11,700 nt of DNA, taken from Anaerolineae bacterium. Its GTDB lineage: Bacteria; Chloroflexota; Anaerolineae; B4-G1. The stretch covers positions 1-11,700 of the forward strand of contig JAUXFI010000045.1 in NCBI GenBank assembly GCA_030620125.1. Reading direction: 5' to 3'. The notes beneath the pieces were generated by a model that was given only the letters and a program-made list of their open reading frames with translations, made no database searches and was not told the origin of the DNA. Every line of letters starts with the position of its first letter. The stretch's first letter is position 1. Both the position numbers and the translations under genes were made by a program. Positions 7,001 to 11,700 of this stretch are shown here, piece after piece.

Positions 7001-7500
7001 GCGAGACCTCGCCCCTGGAATTGGCCCTCGCCCAGACGGCGGTTGCCCTGGCCCACATCGGTTCGACTGATCTCGCCAAAGACCGTGACCCCGGTTCATC
7101 GGAGAGCTTTCAGCGCTTGCTTGAGGCGTATCGCACCTTTGATCGGTTGGGCGTCCGCTACGGCGTATTTGTGTCGGCCACACTGATCAGCCTGGCCTAC
7201 CTGGCAGAAAGCGCAGCAGGCCGGGCGGACAGCCAGCAGCAGGCGCGCCGTTATCTGGCCGAGGCCCTGGCACTGGCCGCTGCCGAAGGTTACATCCAGA
7301 CCGTCGTCGCTTCTCGCCGGGTACTGTTGCCCCTGATGCTCTTCGCCTTGCGCGAGGGCGTAGAGCCTCGCTTCGTCAGCCAGGTGTTGGACCGGATGGG
7401 GCCGGAATCGTTGGCGGCCGTCGTGGAGATGACCCAGGCCGCCGACCCCATCGTCCGCAGACGGGCAGCCGACACACTGGAGCGACTGGCCCGCGACTAG
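4018..7500 (+). CDS. BTAD/SARP-type transcriptional regulator with STAND-like ATPase and TPR-like repeats
   Basis: This is a 1160-residue cytosolic regulator. An OmpR-type winged helix (about 11-105, with FSREHLATLLWGE and ARYNLRRALWKLRRTL) is followed by the bacterial transcriptional activation domain (about 110-265, DLYRGDLLAGF ... PLQEDIHRLLMRLYWETGQRGQALRQY). A Pro/Ser-rich linker (268-295) leads into a MalT/STAND-like ATPase with Walker A APPGYGKTTLL (314-324) and Walker B FVIVLDD (416-422), then helical TPR-like repeats (about 650-1120). There is no C-terminal LuxR helix-turn-helix, so DNA binding must be N-terminal. Such proteins are thought to sense a ligand through the ATPase/repeat half. 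Two in-frame insertions (about 336-347 and 615-627) derive from a G-rich palindromic element. The ATG at 4018 is preceded by GGTGGAGG; spacing is short. The gene is divergent from DUF4126 and ends in a strong terminator. Its target is unknown; the adjacent metalloprotease is a candidate. Confidence 0.92.
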   Translation: MGGEKDREALVLCLLGELRLLYGEVSLAEFLARKEQALLIYLACQPGQRFSREHLATLLWGETSQSQARYNLRRALWKLRRTLDQVGLSTEACLTVEGSWVSVPSNASCWVDARDFEQVLQACFQDPQSRFSAAFEGIRRIRRALDLYRGDLLAGFSVPHAPKFEEWLTFERERLFLLLLRALTSLIQGFIARGERSEAIAACQRLLVLDPLQEDIHRLLMRLYWETGQRGQALRQYRTYRDLLQRELSIKPLEETQDLYQRILQHEPSPASTSSLVLTSRLTPPSPASESLPRPRLFSLLDRGLTVRLTLLSAPPGYGKTTLLAQWLAARSQSEAPPLIGRAGGGVLFAWYKMSEADNAPLAFVEGMAASVARLHPAVERSLQQGLRDLAVLQGDPRQAVSLLARALALLDPAPFVIVLDDLEVLTSPDSQQVLQYLLEHLPANGHLYLLTRVDPPLPLPRLRVRGQLLELRAAELGFTDEEVTAFLKRAQGLNLSSAEVAELATRAEGWIAPLWLAANALGRFAVSLDDVWEGLFAYLREEVLALQSPEVRDFLLRSAVLDRLSPGLCQAILDVPQNVDGADSPAEWLANLERRNLFLRRVVGWRSETLPNATPPLIGGGGGGIGPQYVYHPLFLAFLRAELPRHLSNAEVEALHQRAANAWEQQGDPEQALSHYQQAGDESGIARLLEQIAPTYLQQGRLEPLARWLDQLAPVVREQHPRLTLNAGQLRQAEGRVEEARLLYLRAATDFERQQDSLAQGDSLLALAELELLRGRYTEGIELGRRAMACWGEEDARRRSTALCVIGQLQACQGDLSDAASSLEQAGRLIFGRGHPLLAFKVLRARAWIAYLQGAYHRAMGLNCLAEQEAGHDVPPKVVVTFRNPAPAILREWGESEIAWKAIHRRLEAARQTRNRLALSHAYTDLGNLHLDREQFAEAGNAFRQAVAEAEAAGEDGLCRLCGEVLMVHAHTLQGHATEAATVAEAALQRCQARETSPLELALAQTAVALAHIGSTDLAKDRDPGSSESFQRLLEAYRTFDRLGVRYGVFVSATLISLAYLAESAAGRADSQQQARRYLAEALALAAAEGYIQTVVASRRVLLPLMLFALREGVEPRFVSQVLDRMGPESLAAVVEMTQAADPIVRRRAADTLERLARD
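5026..5056. repeat. G-rich palindromic mini-element, copy 1, inside the regulator gene
   Basis: CCTCCC (5026-5031) and GGGAGG (5038-5043) flank the loop CTCATA, then C, T and a run of eight G. In the reading frame it encodes about residues 336-347 (APPLIGRAGGGV), placed just before the strand FAWYKMSEADN of the ATPase. In relatives the corresponding Ala-Trp-x-x-Leu strand normally follows a short loop. Antisense, it would read as a PPSPPYEGR-like peptide, the typical signature of a family of dispersed intergenic repeats. Confidence 0.75.
5863..5898. repeat. G-rich palindromic mini-element, copy 2, inside the regulator gene
   Basis: A run of seven C (5863-5869), TCATA, a run of eight G (5875-5882), C, a run of nine G (5884-5892), ATA and GGG. 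It shares the core CTCATAGGG and the layout of copy 1. In frame it encodes about residues 616-627 (PPLIG then a Gly run, then IG), between RRVVGWRSE and the conserved YVYHPLFLAFL segment, where relatives have a short loop. It is open in frame, so the gene appears intact. Confidence 0.8.
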
Positions 7501-7535
7501 CCGTTAGCGACTAGCGGTCAGCAATCAGCAATCGA
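7494..7535. repeat. 7-bp tandem repeat spanning the regulator's stop codon
   Basis: Six heptamers in exact register: CGACTAG, CCGTTAG, CGACTAG, CGGTCAG, CAATCAG and CAATCGA. The first unit contains the last codons and TAG stop of the regulator (7498-7500), so the array overlaps the coding end and runs straight into the terminator stem. Short-tandem (7-mer) intergenic repeats are well known in filamentous cyanobacteria; this looks similar in style. Confidence 0.7.
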
Positions 7536-7571
7536 ACCACCAGGGATTTTCACCCCTGGTGGTTTTGCTTT
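7535..7571 (+). terminator. Rho-independent terminator of the BTAD regulator
   Basis: AACCACCAGGG (7535-7545) pairs perfectly over 11 bp with CCCTGGTGGTT (7554-7564) around an eight-base loop, followed by a T-rich stretch (TTTTGCTTT). It lies 35 bp after the stop at 7500 and should separate the regulator from the metalloprotease gene, which then needs its own promoter. Confidence 0.88.
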
Positions 7572-7582
7572 GCCTGCTGGGC

Positions 7583-7649
7583 GCTGGTAAACTGGTAGAT
7601 TGGGAAACTGGTAATTGCTCCCTGGTACCAATCTACCAGCCTACCAATC
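7583..7649. repeat. 8-bp repeat array, locus B, arranged as an inverted repeat
   Basis: Four octamers of one sense (GCTGGTAA, ACTGGTAG, ATTGGGAA, ACTGGTAA; 7583-7614) are followed by three of the opposite sense (TACCAATC, TACCAGCC, TACCAATC; 7626-7649). CTGGTAGATTGG (7592-7603) pairs perfectly over 12 bp with CCAATCTACCAG (7628-7639). Units TACCAATC and TACCAGCC are identical to units at 3182-3221. Confidence 0.75.
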
Positions 7650-7655
7650 CCCTCA

Positions 7656-7703
7656 CAATCCCCAATCCCCAATCTCCAATCTCTAACCTCCAATCCCCAA
7701 TTT
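7656..7703. repeat. 7-bp tandem repeat array (six and a partial unit)
   Basis: Heptamers in exact register: CAATCCC, CAATCCC, CAATCTC, CAATCTC, TAACCTC and CAATCCC, then the partial CAATTT. The array follows the octamers with a few bases between and runs into the 12-bp array at 7701. The unit differs from that at 7494-7535 but shares the CAAT core. Confidence 0.75.
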
Positions 7704-7748
7704 GACACGCTTTTTGACACGCTCCGTGAAACGGTGTGTGAAATGGCT
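7701..7748 (+). promoter_or_regulatory. Four-fold 12-bp direct-repeat array upstream of the metalloprotease (candidate activator sites)
   Basis: Four 12-mers in exact register: TTTGACACGCTT, TTTGACACGCTC, CGTGAAACGGTG and TGTGAAATGGCT. TGA at positions 3-5, A at 7 and G at 9 are invariant. The last unit ends six bases before the candidate -10 box TAATAT. SARP-type activators such as ActII-ORF4 and DnrI are known to bind direct repeats about one helical turn apart, close upstream of the -10. A BTAD/SARP-type regulator is encoded immediately upstream, which makes it a candidate binder by inference. An imperfect dyad (CACGCTCCGT/ACGGTGTGTG, 7718-7740) overlaps and offers another reading, as do plain TTGACA -35 boxes at 7702 and 7714. 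Confidence 0.5.
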
Positions 7749-7751
7749 TGC

Positions 7752-7760
7752 TGCTAATAT
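7752..7760 (+). promoter_or_regulatory. Extended -10 box of the metalloprotease gene
   Basis: TGCTAATAT combines the TGn extension with TAATAT. It would start transcription near 7766-7768, at the first ATG (7767). Either the transcript is leaderless, or translation begins at the ATG at 7788, which has a G-rich ribosome site (AGGGGG, 7776-7781) six bases upstream. There is no -35 hexamer at normal spacing, which fits an activator-dependent promoter. Confidence 0.5.
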
Positions 7761-7766
7761 GGGGAT

Positions 7767-9755
7767 ATGAATAAAAGGGGGCGTAGGATGTGTCTGCAGA
7801 GCCAGAGTTTACGTTTGATCACCAGTGCGGGTCTCATACTATTGTCGCTCGTCGGGTTGCTGGCTCGACCCGATCAAGCTCTGGCCGCCCAGGCCGCCGC
7901 ACCCCCATCAAGCCAGGCGTTGGTCCTATTGACGCCTGGCGTTGACATCAACTCGGCCATCGAGGCCGTCAAACTGGCTGGCGGGCACGTGACGCACGTC
8001 TTCCCGCCGGCCGCTATCATCGGCGAGGTGCCGGTTGGCGCACTGGCCCAATCCGGCACGCTCGCCGTCCATCGCCAGGTGGTAGACGAGGCGGCGCTGG
8101 CCGCGTTGACCAGCGAAGCGCGCCGTGCCGCCCAGGTGTGGAACGAACTCCTGGCCCCCGAGACCTTCTCCGACACGGTGCAAAGCCTGGATGCTCTCGA
8201 ACTCGAAGCCGAACTGGTGGGTGATGCGATGGTTCCCCCGCCACCCGCAGGGGTTCAACTTTTCGCCAGTGCAAGCGACCCGACCCCCGGCTACACCGAG
8301 AGCAGCGAGTATTTTATCGGGCGCGTGGCCGTGGGAATCGTGTTGCCCGAAAGCGATGGCGGCGCGGATCCCTCCACCGAAGACTGGACCGAAGACGAGC
8401 GGGCGCTGGTGTTGAGCGAAATCACCGCCGCACTTGACTGGTGGGCCGCCCTCGAGCCCAACGCTCACCTCACCTTCGTCTACGACGATGGTACCGCCGC
8501 TCCCATTACCACCAACTATGAGCCTATCAGCCGCCCCTACAGCGACCAGTCCCACTGGATCGCCCAAGTGATGGAGAAAAAGGGCTACACCGGCTCCTCC
8601 TATTTTGACCAGGTGCGCCGCTACAACAACGACCTGCGCGACACTTGTGACACCGACTGGGCCTTTACCATCTTTGTCGTAGATAGCTCCAACGATAGCG
8701 ACAATCGTTTCTCCGACGGTTACTTTGCCTACGCCTATCTGGGTGGCCCGTTCACCGTGATGACCTACGGCAACAACGGCTACGGCCCTCAAAACATGGA
8801 TGCCGTTGCCGCCCACGAGATCGGCCACATCTTTATGGCCCTCGACCAGTACTACTCCGCTCACCAGTCCTGCACGCGCACGTCAGGCTACCTGGGTATG
8901 GAAAACCAGAACAGCCAGTATGGGGACTGCGCGTCGAATGAGCCCAGCATCATGCGCGGCCAGACCTGGCCCTATAACAGCAGTGACATTGACGAATACG
9001 CGCGCGGCCAGATCGGCTGGCGCGACTCCGACGGCGACGGCATCCTCGACCCGGTTGACACGACCTTGAGTGTGGCCAACTCGGACTATGTGGCCGACGC
9101 CGGCCAGCCCAACATCTTGACCTTTACCGGCGATGTGCAGGACGATCCCTACGTTTCGCCCCTTCGCCGCAGTACTATCATCAACACGATAGAAACGGTT
9201 CAGTATCGGGTGGCGGGCGGCGAGTGGACGGATGCGCAACCCAGTGACGGCGACTTTGATACTTATGCCGAGGGTTTTACCTTCACCACGCTCCCCCTGC
9301 CCACCGGCGATCTGACCGTTGAGCTGCGTGTGCTCGACTCGTTCGGCAACGAGCTGATCCACACCCTGGCGACCGTTGCGGTGGTGGACCCGGTGGACGC
9401 GATCCTCGACACGACGCTGACACGGCTGGCGCAGCAGGCCGCGGACAACGAAGTGAGCCAGGTCACCTACAGTGGCCGGGCGCTCTCGGCTGTCAGCCAC
9501 ATCGCGGGCGTATACTATCGCATTGACGGCGACCCCTGGCAGCCCGTCACCGCCGACGATGGCGCTTTTGATGGGCCCCAGGAGGATTTCACCATCACCA
9601 TAGACCTGGCGACCCTGAGCCCCGGCGCTCACCAGGTACAGGCCTACTCGGTGGACGGCGAGGGGAACACCGAGACCTCCCCCGCCAATGATTCCATCTT
9701 TGTGGAGCCGCGAACGCACTACGTTTTCCTGCCCGTGGTGCTGCTTGGTCAGTAG
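7767..9755 (+). CDS. Secreted metzincin-like zinc metalloprotease with two tandem C-terminal beta domains
   Basis: This is a 662-residue exported protein. A signal peptide (KRGRR, hydrophobic 17-32, cleavage near ALA-AQA about 40-43) precedes a propeptide-like region (about 48-165, GGHVTHVFPPAAIIGEVP). The catalytic domain (about 180-430) has the zinc site AHEIGHIFMALDQYY, with H350, E351, H354 and an Asp (D360) at the third-ligand position, then C369 and C388, and a probable Met-turn in SIMRG (M396). An EF-hand/thrombospondin-3-like DSDGDGILD (420-428) follows. Two related beta domains (about 470-545 and 575-645) share YR..G..W and DG.FD...E.FT.T. The Leu-Pro motif YVFLPVVLLG ends the protein. 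The ATG at 7767 gives the basic signal start; the ATG at 7788 has the better ribosome site and I cannot exclude it. Extracellular proteolysis is likely; the substrate is unknown. Confidence 0.88.
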   Translation: MNKRGRRMCLQSQSLRLITSAGLILLSLVGLLARPDQALAAQAAAPPSSQALVLLTPGVDINSAIEAVKLAGGHVTHVFPPAAIIGEVPVGALAQSGTLAVHRQVVDEAALAALTSEARRAAQVWNELLAPETFSDTVQSLDALELEAELVGDAMVPPPPAGVQLFASASDPTPGYTESSEYFIGRVAVGIVLPESDGGADPSTEDWTEDERALVLSEITAALDWWAALEPNAHLTFVYDDGTAAPITTNYEPISRPYSDQSHWIAQVMEKKGYTGSSYFDQVRRYNNDLRDTCDTDWAFTIFVVDSSNDSDNRFSDGYFAYAYLGGPFTVMTYGNNGYGPQNMDAVAAHEIGHIFMALDQYYSAHQSCTRTSGYLGMENQNSQYGDCASNEPSIMRGQTWPYNSSDIDEYARGQIGWRDSDGDGILDPVDTTLSVANSDYVADAGQPNILTFTGDVQDDPYVSPLRRSTIINTIETVQYRVAGGEWTDAQPSDGDFDTYAEGFTFTTLPLPTGDLTVELRVLDSFGNELIHTLATVAVVDPVDAILDTTLTRLAQQAADNEVSQVTYSGRALSAVSHIAGVYYRIDGDPWQPVTADDGAFDGPQEDFTITIDLATLSPGAHQVQAYSVDGEGNTETSPANDSIFVEPRTHYVFLPVVLLGQ

Positions 9756-9791
9756 TCGCCGTCAGGCATCGTGGGTAAGCGCTCAGGCCAC

Positions 9792-9886
9792 CTTCCCGGA
9801 AGCTGAAAATTGGCCGTCTGGTGAACCCAAACTCGCTGGACGATTCATATCTTGGCAAGACTTGTCCCATTGGAGCTTTCGGGAAG
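9792..9886. other. Structured intergenic element (long inverted repeat)
   Basis: CTTCCCGGAAGCT (9792-9804) pairs with AGCTTTCGGGAAG (9874-9886) over 13 bp, with a single G-U in the RNA, enclosing about 70 bases. The interior includes the palindrome CAAGACTTG (9856-9864) and a CCAA/TTGG pair. It lies between the metalloprotease stop and its terminator, so it would be in the 3' untranslated RNA. It could be a small RNA, a mobile-element remnant or a dispersed repeat. I do not recognise a known RNA family. Confidence 0.45.
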
Positions 9887-9917
9887 ATAAATCCAAGTAG
9901 TGATCCGATATGGAACA

Positions 9918-9960
9918 GCCCCGTTCCTCGTGAGAGGAACGGGGCCGTTATGCTTTTTTG
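9918..9960 (+). terminator. Rho-independent terminator of the metalloprotease transcript
   Basis: GCCCCGTTCCTC (9918-9929) pairs perfectly over 12 bp with GAGGAACGGGGC (9934-9945) around the tetraloop GTGA. A run of six T follows at 9954-9959, eight bases after the stem, somewhat further than ideal. It acts in the plus direction; read on the minus strand there is no T run after it, so it is not an obvious terminator for the convergent gene at 9978-10490. Confidence 0.8.
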
Positions 9961-9977
9961 GATGGTGAATGATGGAA

Positions 9978-10490
9978 CTAGGGCACGTGTGATACCTCGA
10001 CGCTCAAGGCCTTGCCAGTAGAGTCTGATAGATAGAACGATTCGCTTTGAGCAAGAGGTTTGCCTCCTTGACTCTGATAGACCACCCAGCGGAACGGTCC
10101 CTTGCCAAAGTTGGCCTGGACGACCCACCACACTTTGTTGCCCTCACACATGTTGCTGTCCTCGTCGTGATTGAACTCGTCGAACGTGCCTTGCCACCCC
10201 TCGACGTTGTGCCACTTTCCCAGGATATCTTGCCACTGGACGGCGGTCCATAGCTCTTGCCAATGGCCGACGCGCCATATTTCCTCTGGGGTGGTTCTGA
10301 AGCGTAACTCGATAAAGCCCGCCGTGTATAACCGAGACTGCGAGGTTGGGGATGGCGGCGTTGGTCGGGGTGGTAGGGCGGGCGGCGCAGCTTGCGCCGC
10401 CGGCGGCAACAATACGGCTGTCAGCAAGATGCAGACGATAGTGGCGGTGATGACAGGACGAGCGAGTGATTTGTGATTTTTTGCTGTCAT
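9978..10490 (-). CDS. Small Trp-rich secreted protein of unknown function
   Basis: This is a 170-residue protein. A signal peptide (basic start, VITATIVCILLTAVLLPP core, cleavage near AAQA, about 34) is followed by a Pro-rich spacer (36-48) and a compact domain of about 115 residues. Nine Trp lie between residues 72 and 135 (IWRVGHWQELWTAVQWQDI, KWHNVEGWQG, KVWWVVQ, FRWVVYQS), suggesting a small beta domain with an aromatic surface. The single mature Cys (C115) cannot form an internal disulfide. The ATG at 10490 has AGGGAG eight bases upstream. It lies 65 bp downstream of a surface-protein gene on the same strand, so co-expression is possible. I do not recognise the family; binding to sugars or cell wall would be a guess from the Trp content. 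Confidence 0.78.
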   Translation of the reverse strand: MTAKNHKSLARPVITATIVCILLTAVLLPPAAQAAPPALPPRPTPPSPTSQSRLYTAGFIELRFRTTPEEIWRVGHWQELWTAVQWQDILGKWHNVEGWQGTFDEFNHDEDSNMCEGNKVWWVVQANFGKGPFRWVVYQSQGGKPLAQSESFYLSDSTGKALSVEVSHVP

Positions 10491-10514
10491 TTCTGTACTC
10501 CCTATTTTTGTGTG

Positions 10515-10547
10515 AGGCGACAGGCACCTGCAAAGTGCCTGTCGCCT
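10515..10547. repeat. Perfect 13-bp palindrome, REP-like
   Basis: AGGCGACAGGCAC (10515-10527) and GTGCCTGTCGCCT (10535-10547) are perfect inverted copies around a seven-base loop, CTGCAAA. It starts nine bases beyond the upstream gene's stop and lies between two minus-strand genes. Read on the minus strand it is followed by an A-rich run rather than T, so it is not a standard terminator. REP-like dispersed element or mRNA-stabilising hairpin are the likelier readings. Confidence 0.65.
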
Positions 10548-10555
10548 GTGATGTC

Positions 10556-11700
10556 CTATGGCCTGGGTGGCAGGTGGCGAGACGAAGCGGGCGGATGGTC
10601 ACCTGTGGCAGGCAGTTCTGCCTCTACTAGCCCCTCGCCTGTGCCACTGGCGGGATATACCGGGCCGCTGATGTTGTTGTAGGGTCCGCCCACAACCTCG
10701 TGTTTCTCCAGTACCCCGCCGTAGGTGGTGTCCGTATTGGCCGAGTCTACCTGGACGTAGACCGGCGTGCCTGCGGGGAGCGAGCCGGGGAAATTGCTGT
10801 GCTCCAACCAGTAGTAGGCGTCGCCTATGGTCAGGGTGATCGTGCCACCTGGTTGTAGCGGCAGGGCTGGCGCTGTTATACCCCAGACGATGCCCTCGCT
10901 GCAGCGCCCATCGTTCCAGGTTTGGTTGACGCCGGTCGGCACGGGGTTGGGGCTGACGTACAAGTCTACCCAGAACGTGTCGCCGGATAGCACCGGTGCG
11001 TCGCCCTGGTTCTTGATGACGACCTGTGCGCTGTCGCTTGTGACGGCGACGTGCTCCACCACCAGGTCGGGGGCGTGGGAAACGTGGCTGCAGTTATTCT
11101 GGACGAGGGGCAAGTAAATCAGGTTGTCGTCTGGTGGAGCTGCAGCGATGATCTCGACCGTGACGATAGCGGTGTCGGTACCGCCATTGCCGTCGCTGAC
11201 GGTGTAGGCGAACGTGTCAGTGCCGTTAAAGTCGGCGGGCGGGGTGTAGGTGCACACCCCGGCGCTGGTGCAGCTCACCGTGCCGCCCTCGACGCTGGAG
11301 GTGTCATAGTCGCTGACGGTGAGTGTGTCGCCCTCGGGGTCGGAGTCGTTGACCAGTACGTTGATGTTCACTGGCGTGCCCTCGTCTGTGTCAGTCTCGT
11401 CGTCCACAGCGACGGGCGGATCGTTGACTGGGTTGACGGTGATGTTGACTGTAGCCACGTTGCTGTCAGCGGTGCCGTCATTGGCCCGGTAGGTAAAGCT
11501 GTCGCTGGTCGTCTCGCTGCCGTCGTGGACGTAGGTGAAGGAGCCGTCGGCGTTGAGGGTCAGGGTGCCGTTGGAGACATCACTGACCGGGGTTGCGGTG
11601 AGGCTGTCATCTTCTGCGTCGGTGTCGTTGTCGAGCACGCCGGGGGCAGCAACGGTGAGCGTGTCGCCCTCGTCCACGCTGTAGGTGTCGTCGTTGGCGA
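10556..11700 (-). CDS. C-terminal part of a secreted surface protein with cadherin/VCBS-like repeats and a CARDB-like domain
   Basis: The frame is open to the window edge, so this is the 3' part (about 381 residues) of a longer gene, and the apparent GTG start at 11677 is not a real start. Two tandem cadherin/VCBS-like ('tandem-95') repeats are visible: one begins ANDDTYSVDEGDTLTV and carries GVLDNDTDAEDD, the next begins NDPPVAVDDETDTDEGTPV and has LVNDSDPEGDTLTV and FAYTVSDGNGGTDT. The Leu-Pro motif IYLPLVQNNC follows, then a CARDB-like adhesion domain (APDLVVEHVAVTSDSAQVVIKNQGDAP ... FWVDLYVSPNPV ... GTPVYVQVDS). The Asp-rich repeats should bind calcium and act outside the cell as spacers or adhesive modules. 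Here the Leu-Pro motif is internal rather than terminal. The rest of the protein, including its signal peptide, lies beyond 11700. Confidence 0.87.
   Translation of the reverse strand, partial: ANDDTYSVDEGDTLTVAAPGVLDNDTDAEDDSLTATPVSDVSNGTLTLNADGSFTYVHDGSETTSDSFTYRANDGTADSNVATVNITVNPVNDPPVAVDDETDTDEGTPVNINVLVNDSDPEGDTLTVSDYDTSSVEGGTVSCTSAGVCTYTPPADFNGTDTFAYTVSDGNGGTDTAIVTVEIIAAAPPDDNLIYLPLVQNNCSHVSHAPDLVVEHVAVTSDSAQVVIKNQGDAPVLSGDTFWVDLYVSPNPVPTGVNQTWNDGRCSEGIVWGITAPALPLQPGGTITLTIGDAYYWLEHSNFPGSLPAGTPVYVQVDSANTDTTYGGVLEKHEVVGGPYNNISGPVYPASGTGEGLVEAELPATGDHPPASSRHLPPRP

Noticed and set aside
6067..7056. A 329-codon open frame antisense to the TPR half of the regulator
   Set aside because: No domain marks are visible, while the sense frame shows regular helical repeats.
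7583..7703. CRISPR array from the regular repeats
   Set aside because: Units are 7-8 bp and contiguous, with no 20-40 bp repeats separated by unique spacers and no cas genes nearby.
7702..7719. Two TTGACA hexamers as ordinary -35 boxes
   Set aside because: No acceptable -10 lies 16-18 bp downstream of either. They fit better as the first two units of the 12-bp array, though this remains an alternative.
7926..8864. A 312-codon open frame antisense to the metalloprotease
   Set aside because: It is rich in Val/Gly/His with no ribosome site or domain; it mirrors the codon bias of the real gene.
9595..10131. A 178-codon minus-strand frame crossing the metalloprotease end, its terminator and the Trp-rich gene
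   Set aside because: It runs through a strong terminator hairpin and two well-supported genes and has no motif.
11675..11677. GTG as the start of the surface-protein gene
   Set aside because: The frame stays open to the window edge and reads ANDDTYSVDEGDTL, which is mid-repeat, so the true start lies outside the window.

Overview
The window looks like chromosomal DNA from a GC-rich bacterium of the phylum Chloroflexota (Anaerolineae or Caldilineae type). Three points support this. Three secreted proteins carry a hydrophobic Leu-Pro motif (HIPLALRN, YVFLPVVLLG, IYLPLVQNN) typical of exported Chloroflexota proteins. There is a very large BTAD/SARP-type regulator with a STAND-like ATPase and TPR-like repeats, a common class in that phylum. 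The intergenic gaps are full of 7-, 8-, 9- and 12-bp periodic repeats. The assignment is inferred from sequence style; no search was possible.

Layout. Positions 1-433 (minus) hold the N-terminal part of a cob(I)alamin adenosyltransferase (CobO/BtuR), cut by the window edge. It lies 36 bp downstream of a large secreted fusion protein (470-2869, minus) with a CAP/SCP domain, a beta-sandwich region, a subtilisin (S8) domain and, unusually, a propeptide-like domain at the C-terminus. A repeat-filled gap (2870-3244) follows. Then comes a DUF4126 membrane protein (3245-3811, minus), divergent from a 1160-residue BTAD/ATPase/TPR regulator (4018-7500, plus). The regulator coding sequence contains two in-frame copies of a G-rich palindromic mini-element.

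A strong terminator (7535-7571) closes the regulator gene. Between it and the next gene are heptamer and octamer repeats, then a four-fold 12-bp iterated array abutting an extended -10 box. This array precedes a secreted zinc metalloprotease (7767-9755, plus) with an HExxHxxxxxD site and two tandem C-terminal beta domains. After it come a structured intergenic element and a strong terminator (9918-9960). Convergent to it on the minus strand are a small Trp-rich secreted protein (9978-10490) and the C-terminal part of a large surface protein with cadherin/VCBS-like repeats, the Leu-Pro motif and a CARDB-like domain (10556 to the window edge), separated by a perfect 13-bp palindrome.

Functionally, most of the window is an extracellular protein locus (two proteases, one probable surface adhesin-like protein, one small secreted protein) around a signal-integrating regulator. 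The most testable idea is that the BTAD regulator binds the 12-bp direct-repeat array and controls the metalloprotease next to it. CobO belongs to corrinoid metabolism and is probably only a positional neighbour.
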